From an uncultured Acetatifactor sp. (GTDB lineage Bacteria; Bacillota; Clostridia; Lachnospirales; Lachnospiraceae), in NCBI GenBank assembly GCA_910584865.1, contig CAJUCE010000006.1, forward strand, positions 1 to 64,000: a stretch of 64,000 nucleotides of DNA. The letters are read 5' to 3'. This document shows, piece by piece, positions 60,224 to 64,000 of this stretch. Numbering within the stretch: position 1 is the stretch's first letter; every line of letters starts with the position of its first letter. Made by a program: the position numbers and the translations under genes. The notes below the pieces were generated by a model. It worked only from the letters and a program-made list of their open reading frames with translations. It was not told where the DNA came from and did no database searches.

Positions 60224-61628
60224 GCATTTTTTCCAGCCGCCAGAAAGTTTTTTCGGCTTTATAGAATCCCAGCTTCTCCTGCAGCTTTTCGGATATGAGA
60301 TTTCCTTTTTCCACATATCCATAGGGTACCCGGCCCTTTTCCAGCATACGGTTTACGGCATAGGATTCCAGAGATGCTCCAAGTCCCTGTCCGCGAAAGG
60401 ATTCTTCCACGAAAAGCATCCCAAGGCTTCCCTCCTCATGAAAACCGATAACGCCTGCCGGCTGCTCCTGCACAAAAGCGCCGTACATGTCCCCTTCCAT
60501 AATCCGCTTTCTGATATATTCCCGGCGGATACCGCCGTATCCGTCACAACACCGGCGGCATACCCAGACATAATGTTCCATGGAAAGCTGCCGGATATCC
60601 TTGTGCTTTACAGATAGGGACTCTCTTCCCGTATACAGTACCTGACTGTAGACGCCCAATACTCTGTAGTGCCTTTTTTCCAGAAGCTCTTTCATAAAAG
60701 GCTCTGATACCACTGCAAGTTTTGTGTCTTCGGGAAGATAATCTGCCAGTTCTCTGCCAGATGCCTCGTCCGCCGCAGATGCCAGAACCGTTTGACGGTC
60801 CCTGTCATACAGCAGTGCCGAGACTTCTTTTTCCCGTATATCCGAATACAGGATTTCGGCATATCCCCGTGCGAGACTTTCCGTCATATGGATTTTGTTC
60901 CGCTTATCTTGGGCCATCAGCCGGATCAAACACTGTTTTTGGCTGTATTTTTCATATAGATCCGGACGCCGCAAGGCTGTGCGTGTCTCGGCTTGCTGCA
61001 GCCTCCATGCGGCTACTTTTCTGTGATCTCCCGATAAGAGAACCTCCGGAACCTTTTTCCCCTGCCATTCTTCCGGACGGGAATACTGCGGATATTCCAG
61101 CAGATCATTGTGAAAGCTTTCTTCCTCAGCGGAGGAATGGTTTCCCAGAACTCCGGGAACCAGCCTTGCTATGGCATCGATCATCACCATGGCAGGCAAC
61201 TCCCCTCCTGTGAGAACATAGTCCCCGATGGAGATATTATCTGTCACGATTTCTTCCAACACCCTTTCGTCGATGCCCTCATAATGGCCGCATAGGAAAA
61301 CCAGTTCTTTCTCCGCTGCCAGCTCCCGGGCTTTCTGCTGCGTAAAGGGAGTTCCCTGGGGAGTAACATAGATCGTCCGTATCTTTCGTCCCCCTGCCAC
61401 TGCACGGTATGCGTCATAGACAGGCTGGGCCTGTATCAGCATGCCTGCGCCTCCTCCATAGGGATAATCATCCACTTTTCCATGCTTGTCAGAGGTATAA
61501 TCTCTGATATTGACCGCATCGAATGACAAAATACCTTTCAAGGCCGCTCTGCCGATGACGCCGCAGCGCAGCCCCCCTGATATCATCTCCGGGAATAAAG
61601 TTAGTATATGAAAACTGATCTCGCTCAT
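60207..61628 (-). CDS. trmD: tRNA (guanine37-N1)-methyltransferase fused to a GNAT acetyltransferase domain
   Basis: Residues 1 to about 225 are a complete TrmD. It has the SPOUT knot LVFLCGHYEGIDERVLE and SIGDYVLTGGELPAM, and ends in LRRPDLYEKY. It methylates G37 to prevent frameshifting. The remaining 245 residues continue in the same frame as a GNAT-like domain with the acetyl-CoA loop RGQGLGASLE (about 411-420) and GYVEKGNLISEKLQEKLGF. TrmD alone is about 240 residues. The ATG at 61628 overlaps the rimM stop. The acetylation target is unknown. Confidence 0.92.
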   Translation of the reverse strand: MSEISFHILTLFPEMISGGLRCGVIGRAALKGILSFDAVNIRDYTSDKHGKVDDYPYGGGAGMLIQAQPVYDAYRAVAGGRKIRTIYVTPQGTPFTQQKARELAAEKELVFLCGHYEGIDERVLEEIVTDNISIGDYVLTGGELPAMVMIDAIARLVPGVLGNHSSAEEESFHNDLLEYPQYSRPEEWQGKKVPEVLLSGDHRKVAAWRLQQAETRTALRRPDLYEKYSQKQCLIRLMAQDKRNKIHMTESLARGYAEILYSDIREKEVSALLYDRDRQTVLASAADEASGRELADYLPEDTKLAVVSEPFMKELLEKRHYRVLGVYSQVLYTGRESLSVKHKDIRQLSMEHYVWVCRRCCDGYGGIRREYIRKRIMEGDMYGAFVQEQPAGVIGFHEEGSLGMLFVEESFRGQGLGASLESYAVNRMLEKGRVPYGYVEKGNLISEKLQEKLGFYKAEKTFWRLEKMLANRC

Positions 61629-62185
61629 TTGGCCTCGTCCAATAATCCTTCTAAAATGTGTATTCTGATAAATCCGCTCTCTACATCGACATCCAAAACA
61701 CATTGCCTGATTGCAGGCAGGAGCAGCTCTTTCCCGCTGTGAAGCTGAATCACATAGACATCGTTTGCCCCTGTCTCCAATACATCCGTGAGAGTCCCGA
61801 TTTCCGTCCCGTCCTCGTTTTGCACCATGAGACCGATCAAATCAGCAATAAAATACTCATCCCGGCGCAGACGCACCGCATTGGCTCTGGGAACCAGCAG
61901 GGAATGCTTTCTGAGATTCTGTGCCGCTTCCATACTGTCAATGCCTCTGAACTTGAGAACAACTAATTTCTTCAGAAATTTCACACTCTCTATTTCAAAA
62001 GTTTTGCCTCCGGCCGATTCCGGATTTTCTGCCGGAAAGTTCTCGCCCGATGCATCCCCCTTCCAGAGAATCACATCTTTCAGGCGTTTAAACCGTTTGA
62101 CATCATCTGTAGTCGGGTATACTTTCACTTCGCCGTGAACCCCGTGAGCAGATGTGATAATCCCGATCTGAAAAAAAGCTTCCAT
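61625..62185 (-). CDS. rimM: ribosome maturation factor RimM
   Basis: Assists 30S head assembly by binding S19. N-terminal domain with QIGIITSAHGVHGEVKV (about 6-22), then a PRC-barrel with DEYFIADLIGLMV and LLLPAIRQCV. 186 residues. The ATG at 62185 has AGGAGG upstream; an earlier ATG overlaps it. Coupled to trmD. Confidence 0.96.
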   Translation of the reverse strand: MEAFFQIGIITSAHGVHGEVKVYPTTDDVKRFKRLKDVILWKGDASGENFPAENPESAGGKTFEIESVKFLKKLVVLKFRGIDSMEAAQNLRKHSLLVPRANAVRLRRDEYFIADLIGLMVQNEDGTEIGTLTDVLETGANDVYVIQLHSGKELLLPAIRQCVLDVDVESGFIRIHILEGLLDEAK

Positions 62186-62209
62186 CTGTTTCCTCCTATT
62201 TGAGTTCCG

Positions 62210-62303
62210 CAACCCCGCTCACGGTACCCTGGTTATGGGCGAAGGATTTCCGGCCGCGAAAAGAAGCGTCCAAAAATCCTTCGGGGTACCGTGAGCGCGG
62301 TTG
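62210..62303. repeat. long interrupted inverted repeat between khpA and rimM
   Basis: The left arm is CAACCCCGCTCACGGTACCC (62210-62229) plus CGAAGGATTT (62240-62249). It pairs with the right arm 62274-62303, leaving a 10-base bulge and one mismatch. An 11-base direct repeat GTTCCGCAACC lies at 62204-62214 and 62312-62322. It would form a strong RNA hairpin inside the operon and looks like a small mobile or REP-like element. A second hairpin, GGGAGGAAC/GTTCCTCCC, lies at 62342-62371 behind khpA. Confidence 0.75.
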
Positions 62304-62387
62304 TTGATTCGGTTCCGCAACCGCCGGACGTATGTGAAGCAGGGAGGAACCGTCAATGCGTGTTCCTCCCCGGTGTTCGCCTTTACC

Positions 62388-62633
62388 TTATACGATCTCC
62401 ACATCCACATTTTTCTTATCTCTGGATGCCGCCGCTTTCACAACGGAGCGAATTGCCTTTGCAATCCGTCCCTGCTTTCCGATTACCTTGCCCATATCCG
62501 AAGAAGCCACATGAAGCTCCAGAATTGTATTGCGCCCTTCCGTCTTCTCTGTGACGGTTACTTCCTCCGGATTATCTACAAGTGATTTCGCAATCACTTC
62601 CACCAATTCCATGGAATGCACTGTTTCCATCAT
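62388..62633 (-). CDS. khpA: KH-domain RNA-binding protein KhpA (YlqC)
   Basis: Small RNA chaperone acting with KhpB in Firmicutes. The KH loop GKVIGKQGRIAKAIR (about 51-65) is clear. 81 residues; the usual start resembles MELVEVIAKSLVDNP, but the ATG with GGGAGG at the right spacing is seven codons earlier, adding METVHS coded by one 18-bp repeat unit. Between rpsP and rimM as in Bacillus. Confidence 0.94.
   Translation of the reverse strand: MMETVHSMELVEVIAKSLVDNPEEVTVTEKTEGRNTILELHVASSDMGKVIGKQGRIAKAIRSVVKAAASRDKKNVDVEIV
62613..62633 (-). repeat. single 18-bp repeat unit at the khpA start
   Basis: ATGGAAACAGTGCATTCC (62630-62613) is followed by ATGGAA, recreating the TTCCATGGAA junction. 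In frame. Confidence 0.6.
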
Positions 62634-62657
62634 GAGCCACCTCCCAGAAGCCAGAAT

Positions 62658-62903
62658 TTATTTTTCGATTCCCGCTGCCTTGAAAAGCTTGCCTACTACT
62701 TCTGTGGGCTGTGCACCGTTCGCCAGCCATTTCTTAGCCAGTTCCTCGTTGATTTTGAAAGTGCTGGGATCCGTACTGGGATCATAGGTACCGATCTCCT
62801 CGATAAATCTTCCATCTCTGGGTGAACGGGAATCAGCTACAATGATTCTATAAAAAGGAGCTTTCTTCTGTCCCATTCTTCTCAATCTGATCTTTACTGC
62901 CAT
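62658..62903 (-). CDS. rpsP: 30S ribosomal protein S16
   Basis: Small-subunit assembly protein. 81 residues with the standard MAVKIRLRRMGQKKAPFYRI start and GTYDP. AGAGG precedes the ATG. Follows ffh as in other Firmicutes. Confidence 0.98.
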   Translation of the reverse strand: MAVKIRLRRMGQKKAPFYRIIVADSRSPRDGRFIEEIGTYDPSTDPSTFKINEELAKKWLANGAQPTEVVGKLFKAAGIEK

Positions 62904-62956
62904 TTTCTTACCTCTTTCTGCCGCCTGGGCGTATTGTTAAAATTGTTTTATTTATG

Positions 62957-62976
62957 AAAAGGAGACATTCCTCCTT
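62957..62976 (-). terminator. short hairpin terminator after ffh
   Basis: Stem AAGGAG/CTCCTT with a 6-base loop, followed by TTTTC on the minus strand; it lies about 20 bases after the ffh stop. The stem is short, so some read-through into rpsP is likely. Confidence 0.55.
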
Positions 62977-62994
62977 ATTCACGGTAATACTGCT

Positions 62995-64000
62995 CTAAAA
63001 CGGGAATCTGCCTCCCATACCCGGGAAACCGCCGAATCTCCCCCGGCCCTTCTTCCCGCCGCCAAATTGCTTCATCATCTTCTGGCTTTGTTCGAATTGT
63101 TTGATAAAACGGTTCACTATTGCGATATCCACTCCGGCTCCTCTGGCGATCCTGTGTTTCCTTCTGGGATTCAGTATCTTGGGATTGTGGCGTTCCTCCT
63201 TTGTCATGGACAGGACGATTGCTTCCATCTGTCTGAGCTGCTTCTCGTCGATCAGCGAATCCAGATCCGCCCCCTTCATGCCCAATCCGGGCAGCATACT
63301 TAAAATACTGGAGAGTCCGCCCATATTGCGCATCTGCTTCATGCTTTCCAGATAGTCCTCGAAGTCGAACTTGCCCTTTTTCATCCGGCCGGCCATCTCA
63401 CGGCCTTTGTCTTCGTCCAGATCGATGCTCTCCTGGGCTTTTTCAATCAGGGTAAGCACATCTCCCATGCCCAGAATCCGATTGGCCATACGGTCCGGAT
63501 AAAACTGCTCCATGTCGGAGAGCTTTTCTCCCATACTTACATATAAAATCGGTTTCCCCGTCACCGCTTTGACGGAAAGTGCCGCCCCGCCCCGGGTATC
63601 GCCGTCCATCTTGGACAGAACCACACCGTCTATACCTACCTTTTCATCGAATTCCCTGGCTACATTCACGGCGTCCTGACCTGTCATGGCATCTACCACC
63701 AACAGGGTCTGGTGGACGGAAACGGTATTTTTTATCTCCTGCAGTTCAGTCATCATTTCTTCGTCTATATGAAGGCGCCCTGCCGTATCCAGAATCACCA
63801 CATTGTGGCCATTCTTCTCTGCAAATTTGACAGCCTCTGCCGCAATTTCGGGCGGTTTGTGCTCCGTTCCCATGGAAAACACGTCCACCTCCTGCTTTTT
63901 TCCGTTGATCTGCAGCTGTTCCACGGCCGCCGGACGATAGATATCACAGGCAACCAGCAGAGATTTCTTCCCCTTCAGCTTCAGCTTGCCGGCGATTTTG
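62995..64000 (-). CDS. ffh: signal recognition particle protein Ffh (5' end outside window)
   Basis: SRP GTPase that targets membrane proteins. The visible part starts after the P-loop, in KGKKSLLVACDIYRPAAVEQ, and includes the G3 motif DTAGRLHID, G4 region SKMDGDTRGG and a methionine-rich M domain ending in GGKKGRGRFGGFPGMGG. About 335 of some 450 residues are present. The frame runs open to base 64000, so an apparent GTG start at 63924 is internal. Confidence 0.97.
   Translation of the reverse strand, partial: KIAGKLKLKGKKSLLVACDIYRPAAVEQLQINGKKQEVDVFSMGTEHKPPEIAAEAVKFAEKNGHNVVILDTAGRLHIDEEMMTELQEIKNTVSVHQTLLVVDAMTGQDAVNVAREFDEKVGIDGVVLSKMDGDTRGGAALSVKAVTGKPILYVSMGEKLSDMEQFYPDRMANRILGMGDVLTLIEKAQESIDLDEDKGREMAGRMKKGKFDFEDYLESMKQMRNMGGLSSILSMLPGLGMKGADLDSLIDEKQLRQMEAIVLSMTKEERHNPKILNPRRKHRIARGAGVDIAIVNRFIKQFEQSQKMMKQFGGGKKGRGRFGGFPGMGGRFPF

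Noticed and set aside
63924..64000. Start of ffh at 63924
   Set aside because: The frame is open to the window edge and the upstream residues (LLVACDIYRPAA) are conserved Ffh sequence, so the start is outside the window.

Overview
The window is chromosomal housekeeping DNA from a member of the Clostridia, most likely the Lachnospiraceae. Evidence for this: ribosomal protein L27 carries the cleavable N-terminal extension and sits beside its protease Prp, as in Firmicutes. The order ffh-rpsP-khpA-rimM-trmD-rplS-rbgA-rnhB-FliK-like-FlhB-like matches the Bacillus ffh-ylqH region. A rod-shape and division cluster (mreBCD, PBP2, minCDE, rodA) and sepF/YggS are also present. No phage, insertion sequence, tRNA, rRNA or CRISPR array was seen. 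Almost all genes are on the minus strand; only ttcA, a tyrosine recombinase, lexA and a DUF378 gene (4.6-7.7 kb) are on the plus strand.

Layout: 0-4.5 kb flotillin, dtd, an AI-2E-type permease, rubrerythrin. 4.6-7.7 kb ttcA, recombinase, lexA, DUF378. 7.7-12.4 kb (read right to left) rplU-prp-rpmA, obg, yhbY, nadD, yqeK, rsfS. 12.4-19.1 kb a cytidylate-kinase-like gene, rluD, lspA, aroB, sepF, YggS, a HlyD-like protein, a small P-loop protein. 19.2-30 kb a cell-envelope block: D,D-carboxypeptidase, mgsA, rodA, minE-minD-minC, PBP2, mreD-mreC-mreB, radC, DUF4321. 30-37.5 kb a methionine gamma-lyase-like enzyme, miaA, mutL, mutS. 37.7-43.4 kb two ABC exporter half-transporters with a DUF1854 protein between them, behind a strong promoter, a 31-codon leader ORF and an intrinsic terminator. 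43.5-49.4 kb MATE exporter, gpsA, plsY, der, DUF512 radical-SAM protein. 49.4-54.5 kb two-component system, PgeF, YraN. 54.5-64 kb FlhB-like, FliK-like, rnhB, lepB, rbgA, lepB, rplS, trmD (with a C-terminal GNAT domain), rimM, khpA, rpsP and ffh, whose 5' end is outside the window.

The most unusual feature is a dispersed short tandem repeat of about 18 bp, roughly ATGGAAGRRRRRCWTTCC, whose unit junction forms the palindrome TTCCATGGAA. It occurs at more than a dozen places, almost always at gene starts, gene ends or gene junctions. In most genes it is translated in frame as hexapeptides of the type M-E-E-G-L-S (FliK-like, AI-2E permease, RsfS, kinase C-terminus, MinD, KhpA, DUF512). In lspA it is read in another frame. 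In front of minC and rnhB it supplies the ribosome-binding site. In the lexA leader it forms a 10-unit noncoding array. PgeF and YraN carry 18-bp tandem insertions of different sequence. The pattern resembles in-frame palindromic elements such as the Rickettsia RPEs, and I do not recognise it as a described family.

The second point of interest is the ABC/DUF1854/ABC locus. Its leader has the parts expected for ribosome-mediated transcription attenuation, as known for bmrCD. The third is a TrmD-acetyltransferase fusion. All calls come from reading the sequence; no database search was run.
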